Assembly (NCBI GenBank): GCA_029976805.1
Contig: JAPOLY010000006.1
Location: 1 to 63,863, forward strand
Length of the DNA: 63,863 nt
Direction of reading: 5' to 3'
Source: a bacterium
Lineage (GTDB): Bacteria > Planctomycetota > UBA8108 > UBA1146
Part shown: positions 1 through 8,989 of the stretch, piece after piece
How positions within the stretch are numbered: the stretch's first letter is position 1
How the letters are laid out: the number at the start of each line of letters is the position of its first letter
Made by a program: the position numbers and the translations under genes
Notes under the pieces: generated by a model
Databases searched by the model: none
Seen by the model: the letters and a program-made list of their open reading frames with translations, nothing else
What the model was told of the DNA's origin: nothing

Positions 1-41
1 CAGGAGTTCTTTAGACCGTTCTTCATGGGAGGAACCCCTAC

Positions 42-1112
42 ATGTGCTTGCAACCCAAATTTTTGCTGATCACTCTCTTCGCTGCGATGTGCCTCACCTT
101 TTGGCAGCCTCTTCTCCTGGCCCAGGATTCCGGGGAGGCCGCAGAAGAGGAAGTTGCAGAAAGAGAGTATGAAACTCCACCCCTGCCTCCTCTCGACCTC
201 AATGACGAAAAGCTGAATCAGGATCTCGACCGCTACCGGGAGCATCTGGAAGCCAGAGAATTTTCCAAAGCTCTCGCGATTATCAAGAGAGTGAAATCCA
301 AAGTTAGAAAGCCGGAAGAATCCATCGCTGAGGTTATCGACCGTTATTTCAGGGAAGCGGAAGCCGGTACTGTTCTGGACAAAGCCGACCGTTACCACAA
401 GAAAAATCAGTTCCGTAAAGCCTTGAATGTCATCATTAAGGAAGACCCCAAAGAAGAGGCCTTCGAAGGAACACGCATCGGAGAAGAAGTCGCCGAACTT
501 CGGAAAACTCTTATCGATGAAATCTATCTTCTGATCGAGAACTTTGAAAATGAGCAAGCCTCAAACGATGAGGACTCGGAAGAAGAAGAGCAGGATCGAG
601 GAGGTCGGGGCCGGGGGCAAAATCAGGGCATGGGTGGAAACAGCAAGGTCGTCGGCGGCACACCCGAAGATGGGGATGTTCGCAGTGGAAAATTTGCACT
701 TCATTGGCAAACCAGCGAACGCCTCTCCTGGGTCACCATCGGCAACAAGGCCTTCAGCAAAATGATGGAGGAAGGTGAGAGCATGACTGATTACCGTTAT
801 CTCACCCTCTCACTCCGTTGTGAAAATCCATCCGCCAAACCCAATATTCTTGTGCTCTTTGACGTTGACGGTGCACAAGTGCGAGCTCCCAGAGGTGGAA
901 TGCGCAGAGGCGGCGCTCGTGCATGGCAGCGGGATGGATTCAATACCTCCGTCAACCCCAAGGGTGGCTGGAGAGAGTATCGCCTCGATCTCAAAAAGTT
1001 TACCCGCAAGGGTGAGGTGGACTGGGACATGGTTGAGGCCTTGCGCCTGATCTACACCGGCGGCCCGGATCACCTCATCATGATCGACGACGTACAACTC
1101 GAGAAACCGTAA
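42..1112 (+). CDS. Secreted or periplasmic protein of unknown function with a C-terminal beta-sandwich-like domain
   Basis: The gene encodes 356 residues. The ATG is preceded by GGGAGGA at a good distance. A hydrophobic signal peptide covers about residues 5-27 and ends near LLLAQ. Residues 35-170 are charged and probably helical, perhaps a TPR-like fold. An acidic then Gly/Arg-rich linker follows at about 175-200. Residues 205-356 look like a jelly-roll carbohydrate-binding-type domain, ending in a strand pattern (RLIYTGG, then MIDDVQLE) that is common in CBM11/CIA30-like modules. The domain assignment is inference from pattern only. The next gene, also secreted, begins 5 nt downstream, so the two are probably co-transcribed. 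Confidence 0.75.
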   Translation: MCLQPKFLLITLFAAMCLTFWQPLLLAQDSGEAAEEEVAEREYETPPLPPLDLNDEKLNQDLDRYREHLEAREFSKALAIIKRVKSKVRKPEESIAEVIDRYFREAEAGTVLDKADRYHKKNQFRKALNVIIKEDPKEEAFEGTRIGEEVAELRKTLIDEIYLLIENFENEQASNDEDSEEEEQDRGGRGRGQNQGMGGNSKVVGGTPEDGDVRSGKFALHWQTSERLSWVTIGNKAFSKMMEEGESMTDYRYLTLSLRCENPSAKPNILVLFDVDGAQVRAPRGGMRRGGARAWQRDGFNTSVNPKGGWREYRLDLKKFTRKGEVDWDMVEALRLIYTGGPDHLIMIDDVQLEKP

Positions 1113-1117
1113 ATCGG

Positions 1118-2398
1118 ATGCAACGACCTGAAATCGGCGTCAAGGGATTCATCCGCTTCCTGCTTCTGGTGCTAACCGTCACCAGCGCAGCCGGTTTCAG
1201 TGATCCGTTACACTCGCAGCCTCCACCAGGAATTCAGGAGTTCGTTTATGCCACGGTGGGAGGAACTCCCCTATGGCTCGACTTTCTGGCGGCGACAGAC
1301 GGCAGTCCAGGTCCCCATCCACTGATCATTTTCATTCATGGTGGAGCCTGGCAATCGGGGGTGAGACAAGCGGTGCCGGGGCCGATCCTCGGCTTTCGTA
1401 ACGACGGTTTTTCCATTGCCACCATCGACTATCGATTGACCTCCCAAGCGGGTGAGTTTGGCAATGAACCTGTCACGTGGCCTGCACAACGGGATGATGC
1501 CAAAGCCGCCGTACGCTGGCTTCGAGCTCACGCCAACGATCTCAACATTCGCCCGGATGCCTTTGTCGCATGGGGTCTTTCTGCCGGCGGACATCTGTCC
1601 GCGATTCTGGCACTGACCAACGATGCACCCGGCTCGGAGGGTTCTGTGGGCGACTGGACCCAGGTTTCTTCCGCGGTTCAGTTGGGAGTCAACTTTTACG
1701 GTCCTTCAGACCTGCTTCGACTCGATCTGGACGTGACCACCCCACCCGGTTCCACTCTCAATCATGAGGAACCCGGCTCCCCCGAATCCCTGCTTCTCCG
1801 CTGGCAGGATACCGGCATCTCCATGGGTGAAATCCTCGATAATGAGGATTCCAATCAGGCCCCCTGGCAGGAGTTGGTCGAACTCGCTCATGACGCCAGT
1901 CCCATCTTTGCGGTTCAACCGGCCCATGCAGTCCCGCTGATGATTGCTCACGGAACGATGGATACCGTCATCGCCTATCCCCAATCGGTCCGTTTGCAGG
2001 ACACGCTCACTTCTCTCGGTCTGGTCTCCACTTTGGAGACGGTCGCAGGTGCCGGCCATGGTCTTCCGCCTTCTTCTTTTTTCATGGCCCGGGATTGGAT
2101 TCTTGAACAGTGGCAGCAGCCCACATTTATTCGCGGGGATACCAACCAGGACAATTCCACCGACCTCGCCGACGTGATCGTGATCCTCGCGGTACTCTTT
2201 CAGGGTGGTCAGGGAGTCCCAGACTGTGGTCTGGCTCAGGATGTCAACGATGATGACAGCCTTGATATCAGCGATGCGGTTTACATGCTCTCTTGGCTAT
2301 TCAGCAATTCGGCTCCGATTCCTGCTCCTCATCCCCTCTGTGGAAACCAGGCAGCCCCCGGTAACCTGGGTTGCATCACCCCGCCTGTTTGTCCCTGA
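1118..2398 (+). CDS. Secreted alpha/beta hydrolase (esterase/lipase type) with C-terminal dockerin-like repeats
   Basis: 426 residues. A hydrophobic signal segment spans about residues 10-28. The hydrolase domain (about 35-340) shows the oxyanion-hole motif HGGAW, the nucleophile elbow GLSAGGH with catalytic Ser, and a late GAGHGLP that supplies the His; an Asp near HGTMDTV is the likely acid. This is the BD-FAE/esterase arrangement. The last 80 residues hold two calcium-binding-like repeats, DTNQDNSTDLAD and DVNDDDSLDISDAV, each followed by a hydrophobic LxxLF helix, as in type I dockerins. Known biology: dockerins bind cohesin domains. A protein with a cohesin-like N-terminus and similar repeats lies at 46104-47453. 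The substrate is unknown. Confidence 0.82.
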   Translation: MQRPEIGVKGFIRFLLLVLTVTSAAGFSDPLHSQPPPGIQEFVYATVGGTPLWLDFLAATDGSPGPHPLIIFIHGGAWQSGVRQAVPGPILGFRNDGFSIATIDYRLTSQAGEFGNEPVTWPAQRDDAKAAVRWLRAHANDLNIRPDAFVAWGLSAGGHLSAILALTNDAPGSEGSVGDWTQVSSAVQLGVNFYGPSDLLRLDLDVTTPPGSTLNHEEPGSPESLLLRWQDTGISMGEILDNEDSNQAPWQELVELAHDASPIFAVQPAHAVPLMIAHGTMDTVIAYPQSVRLQDTLTSLGLVSTLETVAGAGHGLPPSSFFMARDWILEQWQQPTFIRGDTNQDNSTDLADVIVILAVLFQGGQGVPDCGLAQDVNDDDSLDISDAVYMLSWLFSNSAPIPAPHPLCGNQAAPGNLGCITPPVCP

Positions 2399-2460
2399 GG
2401 GGACTTCTCTTCGTTGACCGCTTCGCAGGGTGCGGTTTAATGGGGCAAAGGGGAAATTCA

Positions 2461-3951
2461 GTGCTTCCGATTCGCAGACTGTCCACTCAGCATCCATTGT
2501 CTTTGATCCGCTCCTTCTTCGTGGGCGGCTGGCTCCTGTTCAGTGCACTGATTCCCACCACCGGTCTGCTGGCTCAGGAAGCGGAAGATCCGTTCGCCGA
2601 TCCCTTTGCAGAAGAGTCATCCCCCACACCGACACTGGATGACCCTTTTGGCGATCCCTTTGAAAACTCTGAAAACGATTCGGCCACATTTTCGACCGAT
2701 GAACGCCCTGGATCTAACCCCCGGGGATCCATCGAGTTCTCCCCCAACGGAAGACTGCAGATTCGTGGTCCGGGAGGGGTTCCCGAACTCTCGATCATCC
2801 CGACCCTGCGACTCGAACTGCTGCATACACCCGAAGATTTGGACAACCCCATCTTCACGACACGAGACAGTGAAATTCGCCTTGAAGGCCACATTCTTGG
2901 ACGGGACTCATTTCTGGCTCGACTGAACCTTGCAGGGGATCATGCGCATGGAGTCATCTCGGAACTGTGGTTCGACACTCCACTCAAGTATGGATTCCAC
3001 CTGACCACTGGACGCATCCCCGGAACTTTGGGGCTCGAGAGCTTCCCGGGTCAGGAGAGAAGAATCTCCATCTCTCCAGGGCTCGTCGATTGGGCGGGCG
3101 GAGGAACCGCCTGGGGAATACGCACCGGCGGCCGCTGGATCAAGGGAGCTCTCACAGGCGATCTCCAGTTGATGCTCGACGAACCCGTCGATGTGGATGG
3201 AGAAAAGTTCGGCGGCTACGGACTGTTGACCCGTCTCAGTATTCGGCCGCTTTCACGATTCCTCTTTGGAGGACCCGATGGAGCTCAGGAATCATGGAAA
3301 GACACCTCCCTGTTTCTCACCTCCCGTTGGGACTGGGAGGCGGATGGCATCTTCCGTATTCGATCAGCCGGAGAACAGGATCTCCTGCAAACCATTCCTC
3401 TTCATCATGACAATATCCGCTGGGTCAGAACAGGGTGGCGACTGCCACTCACTTCGAATCTTCAGTTTGAGAACGAGTGGTTGAGATGCGGATTTTTCGG
3501 GGTTGGCCCCGCCGACTTTGATATGCCAGGAGAAGTCACCGCATTCCAACTTGGATTGCGGGCCCAATTGGGATCCAACAACCCGCTTCCTATCGCACTT
3601 CCACACGATCTCCCGGGCAAAGTCTTCAAGGAGGAGGTCCCCTCTCCTTCATCCGGGGAACTCGCATCCGGGGAACTCGCTGAAGCCCGGAACGGTTATG
3701 ATCTCCTTCTCCGTTACGAACAACTGACGGTAAAGTCGGGCCTTTCTGAGCTCGGCTGGCTTTCTACCGGAGCGGGTTCCAACGACCTGGAAGCGGTCCG
3801 TTTGGCAGTGACCCGCAAGATGCGGCCCGGCCTTCGCTGGACCCTTGAAAGCGCATGGACCCGCAGTGACGTCCCCATTCTGTTGTCATCGGGTGGGTCT
3901 TCAGCCCAGAATCTGTTCACTTTCCGCTGCCTCGTGGAAATCGGGCTCTAA
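2461..3951 (+). CDS. Outer-membrane porin-like protein, phosphate-selective porin (OprO/OprP) type
   Basis: I place the start at GTG 2461, because AGGGG lies 7 nt upstream and a clean signal peptide follows (hydrophobic core at about residues 20-35, ending LLAQ). The frame is open further upstream to 2371. A Pro/Asp/Phe-rich linker with FADPFAEE and FGDPFE repeats comes next, then about 420 residues of alternating beta-strand pattern. That section includes a sequence resembling the OprP start (SPNGRLQIRG, then IIPTLRLELLHT), and the chain ends in FRCLVEIGL, an aromatic/hydrophobic final strand typical of beta-barrels. The predicted role is a passive outer-membrane channel. The family call rests on overall pattern; substrate specificity cannot be read. 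Confidence 0.68.
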   Translation: MLPIRRLSTQHPLSLIRSFFVGGWLLFSALIPTTGLLAQEAEDPFADPFAEESSPTPTLDDPFGDPFENSENDSATFSTDERPGSNPRGSIEFSPNGRLQIRGPGGVPELSIIPTLRLELLHTPEDLDNPIFTTRDSEIRLEGHILGRDSFLARLNLAGDHAHGVISELWFDTPLKYGFHLTTGRIPGTLGLESFPGQERRISISPGLVDWAGGGTAWGIRTGGRWIKGALTGDLQLMLDEPVDVDGEKFGGYGLLTRLSIRPLSRFLFGGPDGAQESWKDTSLFLTSRWDWEADGIFRIRSAGEQDLLQTIPLHHDNIRWVRTGWRLPLTSNLQFENEWLRCGFFGVGPADFDMPGEVTAFQLGLRAQLGSNNPLPIALPHDLPGKVFKEEVPSPSSGELASGELAEARNGYDLLLRYEQLTVKSGLSELGWLSTGAGSNDLEAVRLAVTRKMRPGLRWTLESAWTRSDVPILLSSGGSSAQNLFTFRCLVEIGL

Positions 3952-4088
3952 CGGCCATTTGCCGGGAATAAGTCCCCAAGCAGCCCTTCCCTCTCCCCCC
4001 GGTGATTTGCCGGGATTTCAGACCCTGTCGTAGTCTTCTCTGGAGCCTCATGGCCAGAGGTCTGTCGTGATTTCGATGGGAGAATTGA

Positions 4089-4538
4089 ATGGCAACACTG
4101 GAACACTCCAAATCTGATCCTTCAGCGGGATTCACCCTGCTCGAAGTGATGATCTCCATCGCCATTCTGGCTGTGGTCGGTCTCGCTTCCGCAATGGTGA
4201 TGATTCCCGTGATACAGGCCCAGAATGAATCCAGAGAGTTCACCCAGGCGACGGCGATGAGCCGTGCGGTTCTGGAAGAGCTCTACTCCCAGTCTTTGGA
4301 AGAACTGACCAACCCGGAAGATGGTTATCTGCTTTCAGCCAACTGGCCTCAAAAAGGAACACAGATCTACGGAGAAACTCCTACTGTTCTGGAGATGAGT
4401 GACCCGACGATTCCAACAGTTCAGGTTTCTACGACAGATCTGGAAGCGGACCCGGTCGAGGTTCTCGTCACGGTCAGCTGGACCGGTCGAGATTCAGGAC
4501 CGGTCACCCGTGAATTTTGGGTCGTCAGGACCCGATGA
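4089..4538 (+). CDS. Type IV pilin-like pseudopilin (PilV/GspI-like)
   Basis: 149 residues, with GGGAGA just upstream of the ATG. The N-terminus has a short leader ending in Gly, then FTLLEVMISIAILAVVG: a prepilin peptidase site (G|FTLLE) followed by the long hydrophobic alpha-helix with Glu at position +5. That is diagnostic of type IV pilins and type II secretion pseudopilins. The globular part is short and contains a typical minor-pilin region (FTQATAMSRAVLEELYSQ). It overlaps the next prepilin gene by ATGA, so the two are translationally coupled. With the two following genes it forms a minor-pseudopilin set (V-, W- and X-like). No peptidase or ATPase lies nearby. Confidence 0.88.
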   Translation: MATLEHSKSDPSAGFTLLEVMISIAILAVVGLASAMVMIPVIQAQNESREFTQATAMSRAVLEELYSQSLEELTNPEDGYLLSANWPQKGTQIYGETPTVLEMSDPTIPTVQVSTTDLEADPVEVLVTVSWTGRDSGPVTREFWVVRTR

Positions 4539-5230
4539 TGGAGATCACTTTGAAATCCCATGACCCAATTTCCGAATCGGGAGCCACACTCCTCGAAATC
4601 CTGATCGCCTCCGCAGTGTTTATCATCGTGTTGATACTGAGCCTCGGCGCAGCCACTGAATTTTCCGAATACGGGAATCAGGCCGACGCGGATGCCGGAA
4701 TCCAGCTCGACAGCCATCGGGCCTTTTCCAAGATGGAGCGGATTTTGCGACAAGGTTGGTCCACACCCATCGTCAATACCGAGGGAACTTCCGTAACGAT
4801 TCAGGTTCTCGGCTACTTTTTCAATACAGGGTCCCAGTCGTGGGAGCAGGTCGATCCTGCAACATGGAAAAGGGATTACGACCCTTTGACCTCTTCTTAT
4901 TACTTCGTGGATTCTTCAGACAATGCGCTCCCGGTTGCAGATTGCACCATCAGTTGGGATCGGCTCAGCAGTGACCCCAATGCAGAGCTGTACCACTTTG
5001 GAGACGTGAAGTGCACCCTGTCCACCGGAGCAAACTCGACTGAGTGGATCCTGGCCAAGCAGATCGGCACACATGAAACCGACAGTTCCGGACAGCGAAT
5101 GAAGGGGATGGAATTCTCGGTGAGCGGGAACTCCATTGAAGTCGAGCTGCACCTTCAAAGAGAAACGGAAGACCTCCCCTACTCGATCCGCAGCAGAATC
5201 CAGCAAAGAAACTACCTTGAGAGCCTTTAG
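4535..5230 (+). CDS. Prepilin-type minor pseudopilin (PilW/GspJ-like)
   Basis: 231 residues from the ATG at 4535, which overlaps the TGA of the previous gene. A second ATG follows directly. The leader ends in Gly before ATLLEILIASAVFIIVLILSL. This keeps the Glu of the cleavage motif but has Ala in place of the usual Phe at +1, which is tolerated. The rest is soluble and contains the PilW/GspJ-like stretch DSHRAFSKMERILRQGW. It acts in the cell envelope as a minor pilin or pseudopilin. The exact subfamily is uncertain. Confidence 0.83.
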   Translation: MMEITLKSHDPISESGATLLEILIASAVFIIVLILSLGAATEFSEYGNQADADAGIQLDSHRAFSKMERILRQGWSTPIVNTEGTSVTIQVLGYFFNTGSQSWEQVDPATWKRDYDPLTSSYYFVDSSDNALPVADCTISWDRLSSDPNAELYHFGDVKCTLSTGANSTEWILAKQIGTHETDSSGQRMKGMEFSVSGNSIEVELHLQRETEDLPYSIRSRIQQRNYLESL

Positions 5231-5268
5231 TCACTCTCTTCCAACGCTTCCGGCATAAAGGAGCAACT

Positions 5269-7071
5269 TTGACGATTTCCCTCAAAACTACAGATCAGTC
5301 TGAATCATTTGACTCGACTCGCGAAGAGTCCGGTCTGGCCATGTTCGTCACCGTCTTCATGGCTCTGGTCCTGGGAATGGTCAGTGCTGTCACGGTGACC
5401 ACGACCCTGACCCGCAACAAGGATTCGCGGTTTCAATTGGACCGATTGCAAGCGCGTGCCCTTGCTGAAGCGATTCTCGATGCAGCACAGAAACAGATTC
5501 TCCAACGCACCGCCAACTTCGATGATCCTTTCGCCGATTCTCTCACTGCCAGCGGAACCGTCACCATCGGCGGCGAGAACTACACATGGAATGGTGAAGA
5601 TCTGACTCCCACGGTGTACCCTGGGGAAGTGGACGAGAATGGCTGGCGACCCATCGAAGTGAATTATGACTCCACCGCAGGAAGTGCCTCGGACAAACAG
5701 GAGCTTTACACCCGGGTCGTGCAAATCTACCCCGGCGCTGAAAGTGATTCCGGCGTACTGATCGGCGAGGCTGCCAGTCGGCTGAAAAGAACCATCGAAG
5801 TGCAGAGAAATCCACTCTTCGACTTCGCCATCTTTTTTGACGACGATCTGGAATTACTCCCCGGGCCTTCGATGACCTTTTCTGGCAAGGTTCACGCCAA
5901 CGGAGACATCTATGTGGGTGTGGGAAGTAACAAAACACTCAGCATCGATTCTGATTACTTCCGTTGTACCGGCGAGATGTTCCGAGAGCGGAAGAACAAC
6001 GGCAGTACCACCGGTGGAACGGTTCGCATCAGAAATTCTGACGGAGACTACAAAAGTCTCAGAAATGACCGCGATTACGAATACTGGAATGATCCTGAAG
6101 CGTGGGCTGATTACGCTACCAATCGCTGGGGTGGGACAGTGCAAACCGGCAGTCATGGTGTGCTGACCCAAAACGCTCCAGAAATCGGATCGATTGCCAA
6201 TAACGGTCACTATCGAAACACTGCGGATCTCCTCTTCCACAACGATCGTGTGTATCACGTTCAAAACGGAGTTGAAGTCGACATCACAGCCCAAGTTTCC
6301 ACAGCGATCAGCGAATCTTCCACTGATATGTACGATGCGCGGGAAGAAACCTATGTGCCTCTGACCGAGATCGATTTGTCCGATTCCCTTCTGACCAACT
6401 ACATCGAAAGTGCCAATCAGGATTCGGATCCATCCAACGACATTCACCAGATCTACGCATACCGATCCCCCACACCGGAACCTGCCAATTGGGATCCTGG
6501 AAGTGCTTCAAACTGGTTTGAAGGGATTCGACTGGTCAATGGACACACCATCCCATCAGATATGCTCTTCGTCAGTGAAAACCCGATCTACGTTCAGGGC
6601 GATTTCAATACCACTGATTTCGGAACTTCGAATCAAAAGACGGTGGCTGTCATCAGCGATGCCGTCAATCTGCTCTCAAACACCTGGGATGACGACAGAG
6701 ACTCGGGCGACTCCGCCTCAGACATCGACAATGCGACGGAGACCACTTTCAATATGGCAATGATCACCGGGAATGTTCCCACTCCCGATGGTGGTGGTAA
6801 CTACTCCGGCGGTCTGGAAAACCTTCCCCGTTTCCATGAGCGCTGGTCCGGTGTCGACTGCAATATCAATGGAGCCTTCATCAATCTGTTCCAAAGCCGC
6901 CAGGCTACCGAACGCTGGGGCAAGTCCGGGGTCTACAATCCTCCGGTCAGGGCATGGGGTTACGACCAGGGGCTTCTCGATGCCAGTGTCCTCCGCGACC
7001 TCTTCCCCCAGGCCGTTTCCATCGATCGCCTCGTGTGGGAGGAAGGGCAGCCGATCCTTCCCGGAACCTGA
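5269..7071 (+). CDS. PilX-like pilus/pseudopilus assembly protein, large
   Basis: 600 residues. The start is TTG at 5269, supported by AAAGGAG 5-6 nt upstream; no ATG is nearby. After about 20 residues comes EESGLAMFVTVFMALVLGM, the pattern of PilX N-terminal domains (E-x-G-x-A then a transmembrane helix), followed by RNKDSRFQLDRLQARALAEA. The large C-terminal part contains TFSGKVHANGDIYVGVG, a beta-helix-like region seen in many PilX-like bacterial proteins. It is much larger than proteobacterial PilX (about 200 aa). It is third in the prepilin cluster and probably sits at the tip or assembly complex; that role is inferred. Confidence 0.78.
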   Translation: MTISLKTTDQSESFDSTREESGLAMFVTVFMALVLGMVSAVTVTTTLTRNKDSRFQLDRLQARALAEAILDAAQKQILQRTANFDDPFADSLTASGTVTIGGENYTWNGEDLTPTVYPGEVDENGWRPIEVNYDSTAGSASDKQELYTRVVQIYPGAESDSGVLIGEAASRLKRTIEVQRNPLFDFAIFFDDDLELLPGPSMTFSGKVHANGDIYVGVGSNKTLSIDSDYFRCTGEMFRERKNNGSTTGGTVRIRNSDGDYKSLRNDRDYEYWNDPEAWADYATNRWGGTVQTGSHGVLTQNAPEIGSIANNGHYRNTADLLFHNDRVYHVQNGVEVDITAQVSTAISESSTDMYDAREETYVPLTEIDLSDSLLTNYIESANQDSDPSNDIHQIYAYRSPTPEPANWDPGSASNWFEGIRLVNGHTIPSDMLFVSENPIYVQGDFNTTDFGTSNQKTVAVISDAVNLLSNTWDDDRDSGDSASDIDNATETTFNMAMITGNVPTPDGGGNYSGGLENLPRFHERWSGVDCNINGAFINLFQSRQATERWGKSGVYNPPVRAWGYDQGLLDASVLRDLFPQAVSIDRLVWEEGQPILPGT

Positions 7072-7104
7072 TGGGCCGTTGGCGAGCCGCAGTCGATTGA
7101 CTCC

Positions 7105-7148
7105 GGGTGCATTTCGGCACCCATGAGGTATCCTGTTTACCAACAGGA
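7105..7148 (+). other. Two small hairpins in the fdhD leader
   Basis: Seen directly: GGGTGC/GCACCC (7105-7110 with 7117-7122, 6-nt loop) and TCCTGTT/AACAGGA (7131-7137 with 7142-7148, 4-nt loop TACC). They lie between the stop of the PilX-like gene and the fdhD start. Neither is followed by a T-run, so they are not standard terminators. They may shape the fdhD leader; any regulatory role is a guess. Confidence 0.35.
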
Positions 7149-7165
7149 AGGGCAGGATCACGGCA

Positions 7166-8047
7166 ATGGCACCCGATTCACAAGATCAACCGACTCCCCG
7201 CAATGCCGCGGTCCATCGACCGACACAGAAACTCTCTGTCAAAAGGACACGTCCCGGTCGCTCCCCCCGAGGCCTCGATGAAATCGCCGTCGAGGAACCA
7301 CTCGAGATTCGCCTGCGCTGGTCCGAAGATGGGGAATCAAAAGATCAAAAAGTCGGCACGACGATGCGGACTCCCGGAGACGATTTCGACCTCGCTCTGG
7401 GATTTCTCACCGCCGAGGGAATCCTCGGTCTTTCAGAAAAGCCGGCAGGGATTTCCCATTGCACCGATGGTCAGGCAGAAGAACCCCTCAACGTGGTAAC
7501 CGTGACCCTCAGGGAGGGCTCGATCCCTGCGATCGAGCATCTGGAAACCCTGGGACATGGAACCAGTGCATGTGGCATTTGCGGGCGTACCCGACTCGAC
7601 GATGTGGTCCAGCGAGTTCCGGAGCGGGCAGAGTCCCCCACCCTGGATCCGGATTGGTTGTCGACCCTTCCCAATCTCCTGCGTGCGTCGCAAAGCCTCT
7701 TTGAATCGACCGGCGGCGTTCATGCAGCCGGTGCCTGGCCTGCCGGAGGAGAACTGATCACACTTCGGGAAGATGTGGGCCGTCACAATGCCCTCGACAA
7801 ACTGGTGGGAGCTCTGGCGACGCGAGAAATGTTGCCGGCAGATCAACTCGTGTGCACCGTCAGCGGACGGGCCAGTTTTGAGTTGGTTCAAAAGGCCGCC
7901 GTCGCAGGTTTCGCTGCCCTGATTGCGGTGGGTGCACCATCCAATCTCGCCGTGGAAACCGCCCGGGAGGCGGGAATGGTGCTGTGTGGATTTGCCGGAG
8001 AATCCGGCCTGAACTGCTACGCCGGATCAAAGTCGCTCGGACTTTGA
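7166..8047 (+). CDS. fdhD: Formate dehydrogenase accessory sulfurtransferase FdhD
   Basis: 293 residues. The family carries sulfur from a cysteine desulfurase to the molybdenum cofactor of formate dehydrogenase. Hallmarks seen are TMRTPGDDFDLALGFLTAEGI, the redox/transfer cysteines in ACGICGR (CxxC), the cofactor-binding region GGVHAAG, LREDVGRHNALDK, VSGRASFELVQKAA and VGAPSNLAVETA. Length and order are normal for FdhD, with an extra polar N-terminal stretch of about 35 residues. It stands alone here with no dehydrogenase gene nearby. Formate dehydrogenases are often selenoproteins, so the gene fits the selenocysteine evidence elsewhere in the window without proving it. The ATG at 7166 follows AGGA. 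Confidence 0.93.
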   Translation: MAPDSQDQPTPRNAAVHRPTQKLSVKRTRPGRSPRGLDEIAVEEPLEIRLRWSEDGESKDQKVGTTMRTPGDDFDLALGFLTAEGILGLSEKPAGISHCTDGQAEEPLNVVTVTLREGSIPAIEHLETLGHGTSACGICGRTRLDDVVQRVPERAESPTLDPDWLSTLPNLLRASQSLFESTGGVHAAGAWPAGGELITLREDVGRHNALDKLVGALATREMLPADQLVCTVSGRASFELVQKAAVAGFAALIAVGAPSNLAVETAREAGMVLCGFAGESGLNCYAGSKSLGL

Positions 8048-8101
8048 AACTCGTTCCCGGGACTCTGGAGCTCACAAGGATCCCCTCGCAGCCAAACCCT
8101 G

Positions 8102-8989
8102 TTATTCCCCGGTAAGTTCACCCTCTGTAACAGGAATCGCCTTGAAGCGCCCCTTCTCCTCGATGATCCGTGCCCAGGGGTGGACCGGGTCGTGCTCAAG
8201 GGCTAGCAAGGCTTGTTCTTCTGACGCCGCCTCGAGCAACTGACGCTTCTCCTCGACCACTTTCAGGGCATGAACGTCGTATCCCATCGTCCATGCGGCC
8301 CGAAGGTGATGAATCGTCGGGGCCAGATCTGCCAGATATCGGATCACCCGGCCTCCCCCTTCGATCCGAACCGTCTGCATTCCGGTCGTGTGACCATCCA
8401 CCTCTTCGACAGAGATTCCGGGCATGATTTCGCCCGGCCCATCGAGCAACTGCAGATCCGTTCCCTCGAGCGGCTCGATATTGGGACGAAGATAGGAAGC
8501 ACGCTCCCGAGGATTGGGTTGAAGCCCATTTTCCCAATTCCGCTTCTGAACCCAGTGCCGGGCATTGGGCAATACCGGTATCGAATTGCCGGAAGAGTCC
8601 AGGCGAGTTGCACCGCCGACATGGTCAAAGTGCAGGTGAGTGATAATGATGTCGGTCACCTGATCCGGATCGGTTCCTGCATTGCGAATCGCCCTTTCGA
8701 GGGGGCAATGCCCCTCACCGTCCGGCAATCGCACATCAAAACGCTCCCGAAAAGCTTCTTCCTCTTTGTCACCCACACCGGCATCGATGACGACGATCCG
8801 GTTCTCATCCGCGTTTTTCGCCAGCAGCAATCGAGTTGCGAGCGGGATCCTGTGTGCGTCATCCGGGGGAATGCACCCCTCCCAAACCACTCTGGGAACG
8901 GAGCCAAACATGGCTCCCCCATCGAGATACAATCCACCCCCATCGAGAGTGGTGATTTCCCAGTTGCCCGCCTGTGTTTTTGCAGTCAT
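8102..8989 (-). CDS. Metallo-beta-lactamase-fold hydrolase
   Basis: 295 residues from an ATG at 8989 that is preceded by GGGAGAG. The metal-binding signature HLHFDHVGG is present at mid-N-terminus. Further metal ligands are likely at DGHTTGMQ and at YLADLAPTIHH. The fold starts with a strand LLLAKNADENRIVVIDAGVG. This is the quorum-quenching-lactonase/AttM-like or general MBL hydrolase group; the substrate cannot be told. It converges on fdhD with a gap of 54 nt, and is divergent from the DUF2203 run across a 366-nt intergenic region. Confidence 0.85.
   Translation of the reverse strand: MTAKTQAGNWEITTLDGGGLYLDGGAMFGSVPRVVWEGCIPPDDAHRIPLATRLLLAKNADENRIVVIDAGVGDKEEEAFRERFDVRLPDGEGHCPLERAIRNAGTDPDQVTDIIITHLHFDHVGGATRLDSSGNSIPVLPNARHWVQKRNWENGLQPNPRERASYLRPNIEPLEGTDLQLLDGPGEIMPGISVEEVDGHTTGMQTVRIEGGGRVIRYLADLAPTIHHLRAAWTMGYDVHALKVVEEKRQLLEAASEEQALLALEHDPVHPWARIIEEKGRFKAIPVTEGELTGE

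Noticed and set aside
1-69. Tail of an upstream gene (frame 1 is open from base 1 to a TGA at 67-69)
   Set aside because: Only 22 codons are visible, overlapping the start of the first gene; too little to support.
7105-7148. Molybdenum-cofactor or other riboswitch upstream of fdhD
   Set aside because: There are only two small hairpins in under 100 nt, with none of the conserved core of known riboswitches that I can recognise.
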